64,000 nt of DNA. It comes from Trinickia soli. GTDB lineage: Bacteria > Pseudomonadota > Gammaproteobacteria > Burkholderiales > Burkholderiaceae. The notes beneath the pieces are model-generated. The model made no database searches. It was not told where the DNA came from and saw only the letters and a list, made by a program, of their open reading frames with translations. A program made the translations under genes and the position numbers. The DNA lies in the NCBI RefSeq assembly GCF_002879855.1, contig NZ_PNYB01000025.1:1-64000 (forward strand). Direction: 5' to 3'. This document shows, in pieces, positions 18,663 to 29,590 of the stretch (its first letter is position 1; each line of letters starts with the position of its first letter).

Positions 18663-19868
18663 TCAGCGCGCCAGAGAGCGACAGAAATCGACGATGCGTT
18701 TGGCGCCGTCGACACACTCGCTCGCGTCCGCAACGAGCGCCAGGCGGACAAAATTGCGGCCCGGGTTCATGCCGTGCGCGGTGCGCGCGAGGTATGAGCC
18801 GGGCAGGACTGTCAGATTATAGTCGGCGTACAGTCGCTGGGCGAACGCGGTATCGGCCAGGCCGGTGCGCTCGACGTTCGCCCACAGGTAGAACGCCGCA
18901 TCGGGCAGCCGCACATCGAGCACGTCCGCGAGCATGGGCGTGACGGCCGCGAACTTGGCCACGTACTGCGCGCGGTTTTCGCGCACGTGCTGTTCGTCGC
19001 TCCACGCTGCGACGCTGGCCGCCTGGTAGACCGGCGAAAGCGCCGAGCCGTGATACGTGCGATAGAGCAGGAAACGCTTGAGCAAGGCGGCATCGCCGGC
19101 GACGAAACCCGAACGCATGCCCGGCACGTTCGAGCGCTTGGACAGGCTCGACAGCATGACGAGCCGCTCGAAGCCGCGGCCGAGGCGGTGTGCGGCTTCC
19201 AGGCCGCCCAGCGGCGGCTGTGCTTCGTCGAAGTAGATCTCCGAATAGCATTCGTCCGACGCGATCACGAAGCCGTGTTTGTCCGATAGCGCGAACAGTT
19301 CCCGCCAATCGTCGAGCGTGAGCACGGCGCCTGTCGGGTTGCCCGGCGAGCAGACGTAGAGCAGCTGCGTGCGCGCCCAGACGTCCTCGGGGACGGCGGC
19401 GTAATCGCAGGCGAAGTTGCGGCTGGGATCGCTGTTGGCGAAGTAGGGCTCGGCGCCCGCGAGCAGGGCCGCGCCTTCGTAGATCTGATAGAACGGGTTC
19501 GGGCAAAGAACGATTGCGCCCGGTTGCGAGCCGTCGACGACCGTTTGCGCAAGCGAGAACAGCGCCTCGCGCGAACCCGATACGGGCAGCACCTGCGTGG
19601 CCGGATCGAGCGCAGGCAGGCCGTAACGGCGCATGGCCCAGGCCGCAATCGTTTCGCGCAGTGCGGCCGACCCAAGCGTGGCCGGGTAATTCGACAGGGT
19701 ATCGAGCGAAGCGACGACGGCTTCGCGAATCAACGCGGGCGTGGCGTGTTTCGGTTCGCCAAGGCCGAAGCTGATGTGCGGCAGATCGGCGGGCGGCGTC
19801 GCGTCTTTTAACAACGCGCGCAGCTTTTCGAACGGATAGGATTGGAGACGGTCGAGTAGCGGATTCAC
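18663..19868 (-). CDS. dapC: N-succinyl-LL-diaminopimelate aminotransferase
   Basis: A 401-residue class I/II PLP aminotransferase that makes N-succinyl-LL-DAP from its keto precursor. Visible are the [11 protein letters not shown] motif, the [12 protein letters not shown] strand, the PLP-lysine region [17 protein letters not shown] and the C-terminal arginine motif NFVRLALV. I place the start at a GTG giving [19 protein letters not shown], because family similarity begins there. An ATG 41 codons upstream keeps the frame open but adds unrelated sequence, and neither start has a clear ribosome site. Linkage to dapD and dapE fits DapC rather than another aminotransferase. Confidence 0.9.
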   Translation of the reverse strand: MNPLLDRLQSYPFEKLRALLKDATPPADLPHISFGLGEPKHATPALIREAVVASLDTLSNYPATLGSAALRETIAAWAMRRYGLPALDPATQVLPVSGSREALFSLAQTVVDGSQPGAIVLCPNPFYQIYEGAALLAGAEPYFANSDPSRNFACDYAAVPEDVWARTQLLYVCSPGNPTGAVLTLDDWRELFALSDKHGFVIASDECYSEIYFDEAQPPLGGLEAAHRLGRGFERLVMLSSLSKRSNVPGMRSGFVAGDAALLKRFLLYRTYHGSALSPVYQAASVAAWSDEQHVRENRAQYVAKFAAVTPMLADVLDVRLPDAAFYLWANVERTGLADTAFAQRLYADYNLTVLPGSYLARTAHGMNPGRNFVRLALVADASECVDGAKRIVDFCRSLAR

Positions 19869-20210
19869 GTCGGTTCGGCGTGCAGGTTGGGAGGGACGCG
19901 CATCATGCGCGGGCCCCTTGCGGGGAAAGGGCGTCATTATAGCTTGCAGCAGGGGCGCGGGCAGCGCGCTCGTGCTTGCCGCCGCCCGCATCCGCGGCGG
20001 TGGCGGAAATGGGCGATGGTATGATTGCCACTTGCTCGCGAGTCATGCGCACGATGCCCGTTGCGCGTGCCTTTGCGACCCAAAAAGCATCGCGGCGTCA
20101 GATTCGCCACGCATGGCGCGGGTGGCTTCGAGGTTGAAGCCGCCGTGCCGGGCGGGGTAGAAGCGGTCCGACCGCGTTTTTGTACTCTCCATTAAAACAG
20201 CGATATCGCC
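19869..20210. promoter_or_regulatory. Divergent dapC/smc intergenic region, 342 bp
   Basis: No gene is supported here. The stretch must hold the promoters for the leftward dap genes and for rightward smc. A TATGAT hexamer at 20020-20025 is the best -10-like sequence facing smc, but no convincing -35 lies at the right distance. No terminator or extended repeat was seen. Confidence 0.4.
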
Positions 20211-23200
20211 GTGCGTCTGACCTCGATCAAACTCGCTGGCTTCAAGTCCTTCGTCGATCCCACGCATTTCCAGGTACCGGGCCAGCTCGTCGGCGTGGTG
20301 GGTCCGAACGGGTGCGGCAAATCCAACATCATCGACGCCGTGCGCTGGGTGCTCGGCGAGTCGCGCGCATCGGAACTGCGCGGCGAATCGATGCAGGACG
20401 TCATCTTCAACGGTTCGACCGCGCGCAAGCCGGGCAGCCGCGCGAGCGTCGAACTCGTGTTCGACAATGCAGACGGCCGCGCGGCGGGCCAGTGGGGGCA
20501 GTACGCCGAGATCGCCGTGAAGCGCGTGCTCACGCGCGACGGCACCTCGAGCTACTACATCAACAATCTGCCGGCGCGTCGTCGCGACATTCAGGACATT
20601 TTCCTCGGCACGGGTCTCGGCCCGCGTGCCTACGCGATCATCGGCCAGGGCATGATCGCGCGCATCATCGAAGCGAAGCCCGAAGAGCTGCGCGTGTTCC
20701 TCGAAGAGGCCGCGGGCGTGTCCAAGTACAAGGAGCGCCGCCGCGAAACCGAGAACCGGCTGCACGATACGCGCGAAAACCTCACGCGCGTTGAAGACAT
20801 CGTCCGGGAACTCGGCACGAACCTGGAGAAGCTCGAAGCACAGGCGATCGTCGCGACCCGGTTCAAGACGCTGCAGACCGAAGGCGAGGAAAAGCAGCGG
20901 TTGCTGTGGCTGTTGCGCAAGAATGAGGCCGCGGCCGAGCAAGGGCGGCAGCAGCGCGCGATCGCCGATGCGCAGATCGACCTCGAAGCCCAGACGGCGA
21001 GGCTGCGCGAAGTCGAAGCCGATCTCGAAACGCTGCGCGTTGCGCACTACGCGGCAAGCGACGCGATGCAAGGCGCGCAGGGCTCGCTCTACGAGGCCAA
21101 TGCCGAAGTCAGCCGGCTCGAAGCCGAAATCAAGTTCGTCATCGAATCGCGCAACCGGGTGCAGGCGCAGATCGCCGCGCTGACGGCGCAGCGCGAGCAG
21201 TGGCAGGTTCAGGCCGAGAAGGCGCGCGGCGACCTCGAGGAAGCCGAGGAGCAATTGGCTGTCGCCGAGGAGAAGGCGGCGCTCGCGGAAGACGAGGCGG
21301 CGGCAAAGCACGACGCACTGCCTGCATTGGAGGCGCAGTGGCGCGATGCGCAGACGCGGCTGAACGACGAGCGCGCAGGTATCGCCCAGACGGAGCAGGC
21401 GCTCAAGCTCGAAGCCGCCCATCAACGCAACGCCGATCAACAGCTGCAGCAGCTTCAGCAACGCCACGAGCGACTCAAAGCCGAGGCGGGCGGCCTGGAT
21501 GCCCCCGACGAAGCGCAGCTCGAAGAGCAGCGCATGCAGTTGGCCGAGCACCAGGAGATCCTCAGCGACGCGCAGGCGCAGTTGGCGCAGGCGCAGGAGG
21601 CGCTGCCGCGCGTCGAGGCCGAGCGTCGCGCAGCGCAAGAGCGCGTGCAAAGCGAAAGCGCGCAGATTCATCAGTTCGAAGCACGCCTCGTCGCGCTCAA
21701 GCAACTGCAGGAGAACGTGCAGACCGAGGGCAAAATTCAGCCCTGGCTCGACAAACATGAGCTCGCGGGCTTGCCTCGCTTGTGGAAGAAGCTGCACGTC
21801 GAAGCGGGATGGGAATCCGCGCTGGAGTCGGTCCTGCGTGAGCGGCTCGCCGCCCTCGAGATTTCGAATCTCGACTGGGTGCGCGCCTTCGCCACCGATG
21901 CGCCGCCGGCCAAGCTCGCGTTCTTCGCCCCGCCTGCTGCCGGCACACCGCGCGAAGCACCTGCGGGGTTCACGTCGCTGCTGTCGCTCGTGCGTATCGA
22001 CGATGCGGGCCTGCGCGCCGTCTTGAACGAATGGCTCGGCCACGCCTATGTGGCGGACGATCTGACGCAGGCGTTGGCGCTACGTGCCCAACTGCCGGAA
22101 GGCGCCATGCTCGTGGTCAAGGCGGGGCACGTCGTCACGCGGGTGGGCGTGCAATTGTACGCAGCCGACTCCGAACAATCCGGCATGCTCGCGCGCCAGC
22201 AGGAAATCGAAAACCTGACGCGCCAATTGCGCGCGCAAACGTTGCTGGCGGACGAGGCGAAGACGGCGGCGATTCGCGCTGAAGCCGCGCACACGCAAGC
22301 GTCGCAAGCGCTGGCCGACGCACGCGGCCAGGTCGAGCGCGCCACGCAGCGCGTGCATGCGCTGCAACTGGATGTGCTCAAGCTCACGCAGGCGCACGAG
22401 CGTTACACGCAGCGCAGCACGCAGATTCGCGAAGAATTGGAAGAGATCGCCGCGCAAATCGAGGAGCAACGTGCGCAGCGCGCCGAGTCCGAGGCGAACT
22501 TCGAGCGCCATGACGGCGAGTTGGCCGAGCTGCAGGCGCGTTTCGAAGAAAATCAGCTCGCGTTCGAGGCGCTCGACGAGACGCTCTCGGCGGCGCGCAC
22601 GCAAGCGCGCGATCTTGAACGCGCGGCGACCGACGCACGCTTTGCCGCGCGCCATGTCGTAACGCGCATCGACGAGCTCAAACGCAGCATTCAAGTCGCG
22701 CACGAGCAAAGCGAGCGCGTCGCGGGCTCGCTCGAAGACGCTCGGGCCGAGCTCGAAGCGATCAACGAACAAACGACGCACACGGGCCTGCAAGCGGCGC
22801 TCGAAGTCCGCGCGCAGAAGGAAACGGCGCTGGCGGCTGCGCGCCACGAACTGGACGATCTGACCGCGAAGCTGCGCCAGGCCGATGAAAGCCGCCTGAG
22901 CGCGGAACGCTCGCTGCAGCCGCTGCGCGATCGCATCACCGAATTGCAGTTGAAGGAGCAGGCCGCGCGCATCGCCGGCGAGCAGTTCATCGAGCAGCTA
23001 CAGGCTGCGGGCGTCGACGAAGCGCAATTGCAGGAAAAGCTGACGCCCGACATGAAGCCGTCGTACCTGCAAGGCGAAGTCACGCGCATCAACAACGCGA
23101 TCACCGCGCTCGGCCCGGTCAACATGGCCGCGCTCGACGAGTTGGCGGCGGCGAAAGAGCGCAAGACGTTCCTTGACGCGCAGTCGGAAGACCTGACGCG

Positions 23201-23729
23201 CGCCATCGACACGCTCGAAGACGCGATCCGCAAAATCGACCAGGAAACGCGCACGTTGCTGCAGGGTACGTTCGACGAGGTCAACCGGCACTTCGGCGAA
23301 CTGTTCCCGCGCCTGTTCGGCGGCGGCCAGGCAAAGCTCATCATGACCGGCGACGAAATCCTCGACGCGGGCGTTCAGGTGATGGCACAACCGCCGGGCA
23401 AGAAGAACTCGACGATTCACCTGCTCTCGGGCGGCGAAAAGGCGTTGACGGCTACCGCGCTCGTCTTCGCGATGTTCCAGCTCAACCCGGCGCCGTTCTG
23501 CCTGCTCGACGAAGTGGACGCCCCGCTCGACGACGCCAATACCGAACGCTTCGCGAACCTTGTGCGCGCGATGTCGGACAAAACGCAGTTCCTGTTCATT
23601 TCGCACAACAAGATCGCGATGGAAATGGCGCAGCAGCTGATCGGCGTGACGATGCAGGAGCAAGGCGTTTCGCGCATCGTTGCCGTGGACATGGAAACGG
23701 CTGCGGGTTTCGCCCAGAATACCGTCTAA
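20211..23729 (+). CDS. smc: Chromosome segregation ATPase SMC
   Basis: A 1172-residue SMC protein, the condensin core that compacts and segregates the chromosome. The N-terminal head has FKSFVDPTHFQVPGQL and Walker A GPNGCGKSN; about 170-500 and 670-1000 are heptad-rich coiled coils with very high Glu/Ala/Gln content; the hinge lies about 510-640; the C-terminal head has the LSGGEKALTATALVFAM signature and Walker B FCLLDEVDAPLDD. The start is GTG at 20211, matching the conserved MRLTSIKLAGFKSF N-terminus. The coiled-coil composition creates a 666-codon open frame on the other strand that is not a gene. zipA follows after 72 bp. Confidence 0.96.
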   Translation: MRLTSIKLAGFKSFVDPTHFQVPGQLVGVVGPNGCGKSNIIDAVRWVLGESRASELRGESMQDVIFNGSTARKPGSRASVELVFDNADGRAAGQWGQYAEIAVKRVLTRDGTSSYYINNLPARRRDIQDIFLGTGLGPRAYAIIGQGMIARIIEAKPEELRVFLEEAAGVSKYKERRRETENRLHDTRENLTRVEDIVRELGTNLEKLEAQAIVATRFKTLQTEGEEKQRLLWLLRKNEAAAEQGRQQRAIADAQIDLEAQTARLREVEADLETLRVAHYAASDAMQGAQGSLYEANAEVSRLEAEIKFVIESRNRVQAQIAALTAQREQWQVQAEKARGDLEEAEEQLAVAEEKAALAEDEAAAKHDALPALEAQWRDAQTRLNDERAGIAQTEQALKLEAAHQRNADQQLQQLQQRHERLKAEAGGLDAPDEAQLEEQRMQLAEHQEILSDAQAQLAQAQEALPRVEAERRAAQERVQSESAQIHQFEARLVALKQLQENVQTEGKIQPWLDKHELAGLPRLWKKLHVEAGWESALESVLRERLAALEISNLDWVRAFATDAPPAKLAFFAPPAAGTPREAPAGFTSLLSLVRIDDAGLRAVLNEWLGHAYVADDLTQALALRAQLPEGAMLVVKAGHVVTRVGVQLYAADSEQSGMLARQQEIENLTRQLRAQTLLADEAKTAAIRAEAAHTQASQALADARGQVERATQRVHALQLDVLKLTQAHERYTQRSTQIREELEEIAAQIEEQRAQRAESEANFERHDGELAELQARFEENQLAFEALDETLSAARTQARDLERAATDARFAARHVVTRIDELKRSIQVAHEQSERVAGSLEDARAELEAINEQTTHTGLQAALEVRAQKETALAAARHELDDLTAKLRQADESRLSAERSLQPLRDRITELQLKEQAARIAGEQFIEQLQAAGVDEAQLQEKLTPDMKPSYLQGEVTRINNAITALGPVNMAALDELAAAKERKTFLDAQSEDLTRAIDTLEDAIRKIDQETRTLLQGTFDEVNRHFGELFPRLFGGGQAKLIMTGDEILDAGVQVMAQPPGKKNSTIHLLSGGEKALTATALVFAMFQLNPAPFCLLDEVDAPLDDANTERFANLVRAMSDKTQFLFISHNKIAMEMAQQLIGVTMQEQGVSRIVAVDMETAAGFAQNTV

Positions 23730-23801
23730 CGAGCGGCCCGCCCGGCAGGCGTAAGGTGCCCCGGGCGCGGCCACGACACAGGATTGCTTCATGGAGCGTG
23801 C

Positions 23802-25082
23802 ATGGACGAGTTGACACTCGGATTGATCGGCGCAGGCGCCGTGGTGGTGGGGGGCGTGGTCGTCTACAACGCGTGGCAGGGCGCGAAGGTGCGTCGAAAG
23901 ATGCCGCGTCCGATGCCGACCGAGGCCGAGCAGGGGCTTGGGCGCCACGACCACGAGGAAGAGCGGCCGTTCATCGAGCCGGCCCGTGCGGGCGTGCGGC
24001 GCGAGCCCGCGCTGTCGGATGCGGCCGGGGACAGCGAAGCGACGCGCATCGAACCGAGCTTCGGCGGCGTCTCGGCGCCGCTCGACATTCCGGCCGATAT
24101 CCAGGCCGAAGCGACCACACCGAACGGTTTTACCGCCGAAACGGCGTCTACTTCGACGCCTGCTTCAGCCGCCGCATCCGCGCAAGCCTCGACCCAAGCT
24201 GCGGCGGGCGCGCCGGAGAGTGACAGCGTGATGCCGACGGCCACGACGATTTCGGCCGCACCGCCGCATATCGTCGATCGGCGCATCGATTGCGTCGTGC
24301 CGATCCGATTGACCGGCCCGATCGCCGGCGAGAAAGCGTCGCCGCTCGCACAGCGGCTGCGCCGCGCGGGCAGCAAGCCGGTTTATATCGAAGGCAAGCC
24401 CGAAGGCGGCTCGGCGTGGGAACTGCTGCAAGGCGCGCAGCGTTACGACGAGCTGCGGGCGGCTGTGCAACTTGCCAATCGCGGCGGCGCGCTCAACGAA
24501 CTCGAGTTTTCCGAGTTCGTCTCGGGCGTGCAGCAATTTGCCGATGCGATCGACGGCGCGCCCGAGTTCCCCGATATGCTCGAAACGGTTTCGATGGCGC
24601 GCGAGCTCGATGCGTTCGCCGCGCAATGCGACGCGCAACTGTCGGTCAACGTCCTGTCCGACGGTGCGCCGTGGTCGGCCAACTACGTGCAGGCCGTCGC
24701 TTCGCAAGACGGCCTGCTGCTCTCGCGCGACGGAACGCGCTTCGTCAAGCTCGACGCGAAGCAAAGCCCCGTCTTCATGTTGCAGTTCGGCGATACGAAT
24801 TTCCTGCGCGACGATCTGACATACAAGGGCGGTCAGATGATCACACTGATCCTCGACGTGCCCGTCGCCGATGAGGACATCCTGCCGTTCCGGCTGATGT
24901 GCGATTACGCCAAGTCCCTGGCCGAACGCATCGGCGGGCGCGTGGTCGACGATCAGCGCAGGCCTCTGCCGGAGCAAGCGCTGTTGGCCATCGAAAAGCA
25001 ACTGATGACGCTTTACGCCCGACTCGAGGAAGCCGGGATTCCGGCAGGCTCGCCGGCGACGCGACGTCTGTTCAGCCAGTAA
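23802..25082 (+). CDS. zipA: Cell division protein ZipA
   Basis: A 426-residue protein with an N-terminal membrane anchor (LTLGLIGAGAVVVGGVVVYN), a basic stretch, an Ala/Pro/Glu-rich flexible linker (about 40-160) and a C-terminal FtsZ-binding domain (about 290-420, containing LQFGDTNFLRDDLTYKGGQM and the ILDVPVADED strand). ZipA tethers FtsZ to the inner membrane at the septum. I chose MDELTLGL because it places the anchor at the extreme N-terminus as in the family; an ATG six codons earlier is less likely. Location between smc and ligA matches the ZipA locus of Burkholderiaceae. Sequence similarity to the E. coli protein is low, so structure is the main support. Confidence 0.86.
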   Translation: MDELTLGLIGAGAVVVGGVVVYNAWQGAKVRRKMPRPMPTEAEQGLGRHDHEEERPFIEPARAGVRREPALSDAAGDSEATRIEPSFGGVSAPLDIPADIQAEATTPNGFTAETASTSTPASAAASAQASTQAAAGAPESDSVMPTATTISAAPPHIVDRRIDCVVPIRLTGPIAGEKASPLAQRLRRAGSKPVYIEGKPEGGSAWELLQGAQRYDELRAAVQLANRGGALNELEFSEFVSGVQQFADAIDGAPEFPDMLETVSMARELDAFAAQCDAQLSVNVLSDGAPWSANYVQAVASQDGLLLSRDGTRFVKLDAKQSPVFMLQFGDTNFLRDDLTYKGGQMITLILDVPVADEDILPFRLMCDYAKSLAERIGGRVVDDQRRPLPEQALLAIEKQLMTLYARLEEAGIPAGSPATRRLFSQ

Positions 25083-27712
<2,630 letters not shown>

Positions 27713-27797
27713 CGATCGGCACGCCCGCAGGCGAGCGCAGCGACAAAGTCGGGCGCTGGTCGAGCTTGTTTGTCGATCGCTGAGATACGTCGGAGTC

Positions 27798-27829
27798 AAG
27801 CGAAAACGCCCGCGCGGGCGTTTTCGCTT
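27798..27829. terminator. 32-bp perfect palindrome, bidirectional terminator
   Basis: Positions 27798-27813 (AAGCGAAAACGCCCGC) and 27814-27829 are exact reverse complements with no spacer. Transcribed from either side, the GC-rich centre forms a stem and the GUUUUCGCUU end forms a U-rich tail. It lies between the convergent def and pseudouridine synthase genes and should end both transcripts. Confidence 0.85.
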
Positions 27830-27907
27830 TGAGGCCGAGGCGCCTTGGTGCGGCTCGGTGCGGTTCGTTGCCGGCCTAAGCGCCACGTGCGGCGGCGTCG
27901 CGCCGGC

Positions 27908-29584
27908 TCAGAACGCTTCGTCCGGCAGCAGGTACCGCCATTGGCCCTGGGGCAGCGCACCGAGCGTCACGCGGCCCATACGCACGCGCTTGAGGCCAAC
28001 AACATGCAGGCCGACGAGTTCACACATACGCCGAATCTGCCGTTTCTTACCTTCGCGCAGCACGAACCGCAGTTGCTCACTGTTTTGCCAACTGACTTTG
28101 GCGGGCTTGAGGGGGACGTCGTCGAGCGACAGCCCGAAGCGCAGCCGGGCAAGCTGATCGGCCGGGAAGTGCTGATCGATGTCGGTCGTGCGGTCGCCGT
28201 AGGTGACGCGCACGAGGTATTCCTTTTCGACGCTCGAGTGTTCGCCGATCAACTGCTTCGCGATACGGCCGTCCTGCGTCAGCACGAGCAAACCCGTCGA
28301 ATCGATGTCGAGCCGGCCCGCAGGCGCGAGTGCGCGAAGGTGGCTCGGTAGGAAGCGCGTGGTTGCCCGGTCGCCCTCCCAGCGATTGGCCGCCGTGATC
28401 AGCGTGATGGCGGGCTCGTAACCATCTTCCGCTTGCCCCGACACGTAGCCGATCGGCTTATGCAACAGGATCGTGACCTGACGCGACTGCGCCGCGTGAG
28501 CGTCGCGCGTGACTTCGATCTGCTGATCAGGGCGAATGCGCGTGCCGAGTGTGTCGATGCGCTCTCCGTCGACGCGCACCCAACCGTTTTCGATCCACTC
28601 GTCGGCTTCGCGGCGAGAGCAGAGCCCAAGCTCCGACATGCGCTTGGACAGGCGCACGAGTCCTTCCGCATCTTCTGCGCCTGGTTTTGCCCGGTTAGCA
28701 CCGTGGGGCGCGGCTTGGGTCGATTTAGCGCCGGCGCGCGTCGGCGTCGGCCTGGCGTTTGCCCTTGCCGCATCGACGCGCCTACCGGCGGGCGGGCGCC
28801 CGCGCGCTTCCGAAGATGCCGGGCGCTCACGGCCGCCTGCCTTGGCCCCCGCCGACGAGCGGCCCGCACCGGCTCCGTCGCGACGTGGCGTCGTCGGACC
28901 CGTTGTTCCCACGCCTTGCTTCACCGGACGCGCAATTTTGCGCGTGCTGGCCGCGTCAGTGCCGGTAGCGCGCGAACGCGGCTCGGCCGCGCTTCGCGCT
29001 GGCCGATCGTCGCGCGCGAACCGTTCGCTCTGAACACTGCGCTTGCGCTCGGGGGCGCTGCCGCGCTGCCGGTCGCCGCCGCCTGCTCGAGTCGACGCGC
29101 GCGCGCCGCGCTCGCTCTCGTCTCGCGAGGGGCGCGGACCGCGCGGGCCTCGTGCATCGCTCGCGTCGGCTGCGCGCGGTGTGCGTCGCGGCTTGTCTTC
29201 GGTTCCGCGCGCTGCGGTGGCGTCCGTGCGCTTGGCGCCACGCGGGCCTCGCTCGCCGCCGCTTTCGCTGCGAGGCGCCCGCGTTGCGCGCGCTTCGCCT
29301 TCACCGGCGAAACGGCGCCGGACATCGTCTGCACGGCGCTCCGTCGGGCGCGCGCGCGGCGCCTTCGCAGCGGCGTCTTCGCGCGGCTTACGGGGCGCGT
29401 CGTCGCGCGGCTTGCGGGGCGCGGCGTCGCCGCCCGTGCGTGCGGTGGCGGATTTGCCCGGCGGGGTCGACGGCGCTGCGTCCCGCGTGCGTGGGGGTTT
29501 GCGCGCCGACGGGCTGCTTGGACGAACGGGGGTGCGGCTCGGCGATGCCGGGCGCGGATGCTTGGCTGTCAGTTTGACGCGCAT
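27908..29584 (-). CDS. RsuA/RluB/RluF family pseudouridine synthase with long basic N-terminus
   Basis: A 558-residue protein. The C-terminal 275 residues hold an S4 RNA-binding domain (RLSKRMSELGLCSRREADEW) and a catalytic domain with the active-site aspartate in AGRLDIDSTGLLVLT and the KKRQIRRMCE motif. That last motif and the closing LPQGQWRYL stretch look more like RluF than RluB, so the 23S rRNA target is uncertain and I leave the symbol blank. The first roughly 280 residues are Arg/Ala/Pro/Gly/Ser-rich, repetitive and probably disordered, far longer than in E. coli paralogues. It begins 6 nt after the glnD stop and ends at the palindromic terminator. Confidence 0.88.
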   Translation of the reverse strand: MRVKLTAKHPRPASPSRTPVRPSSPSARKPPRTRDAAPSTPPGKSATARTGGDAAPRKPRDDAPRKPREDAAAKAPRARPTERRADDVRRRFAGEGEARATRAPRSESGGERGPRGAKRTDATAARGTEDKPRRTPRAADASDARGPRGPRPSRDESERGARASTRAGGGDRQRGSAPERKRSVQSERFARDDRPARSAAEPRSRATGTDAASTRKIARPVKQGVGTTGPTTPRRDGAGAGRSSAGAKAGGRERPASSEARGRPPAGRRVDAARANARPTPTRAGAKSTQAAPHGANRAKPGAEDAEGLVRLSKRMSELGLCSRREADEWIENGWVRVDGERIDTLGTRIRPDQQIEVTRDAHAAQSRQVTILLHKPIGYVSGQAEDGYEPAITLITAANRWEGDRATTRFLPSHLRALAPAGRLDIDSTGLLVLTQDGRIAKQLIGEHSSVEKEYLVRVTYGDRTTDIDQHFPADQLARLRFGLSLDDVPLKPAKVSWQNSEQLRFVLREGKKRQIRRMCELVGLHVVGLKRVRMGRVTLGALPQGQWRYLLPDEAF

Positions 29585-29590
29585 AAAGTC

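Noticed and set aside
18530-18751. N-terminal extension of DapD
   Set aside because: The frame is open for 74 codons upstream, but the translation is low complexity and covers the dapC-dapD gap; the conserved DapD start is MSQNIQQI.
20043-22043. 666-codon open frame antisense to smc
   Set aside because: It is a mirror of the Glu/Ala/Gln-rich coiled-coil codons of smc; the protein is Leu/Arg-rich with no family resemblance, and smc itself is intact with all motifs.
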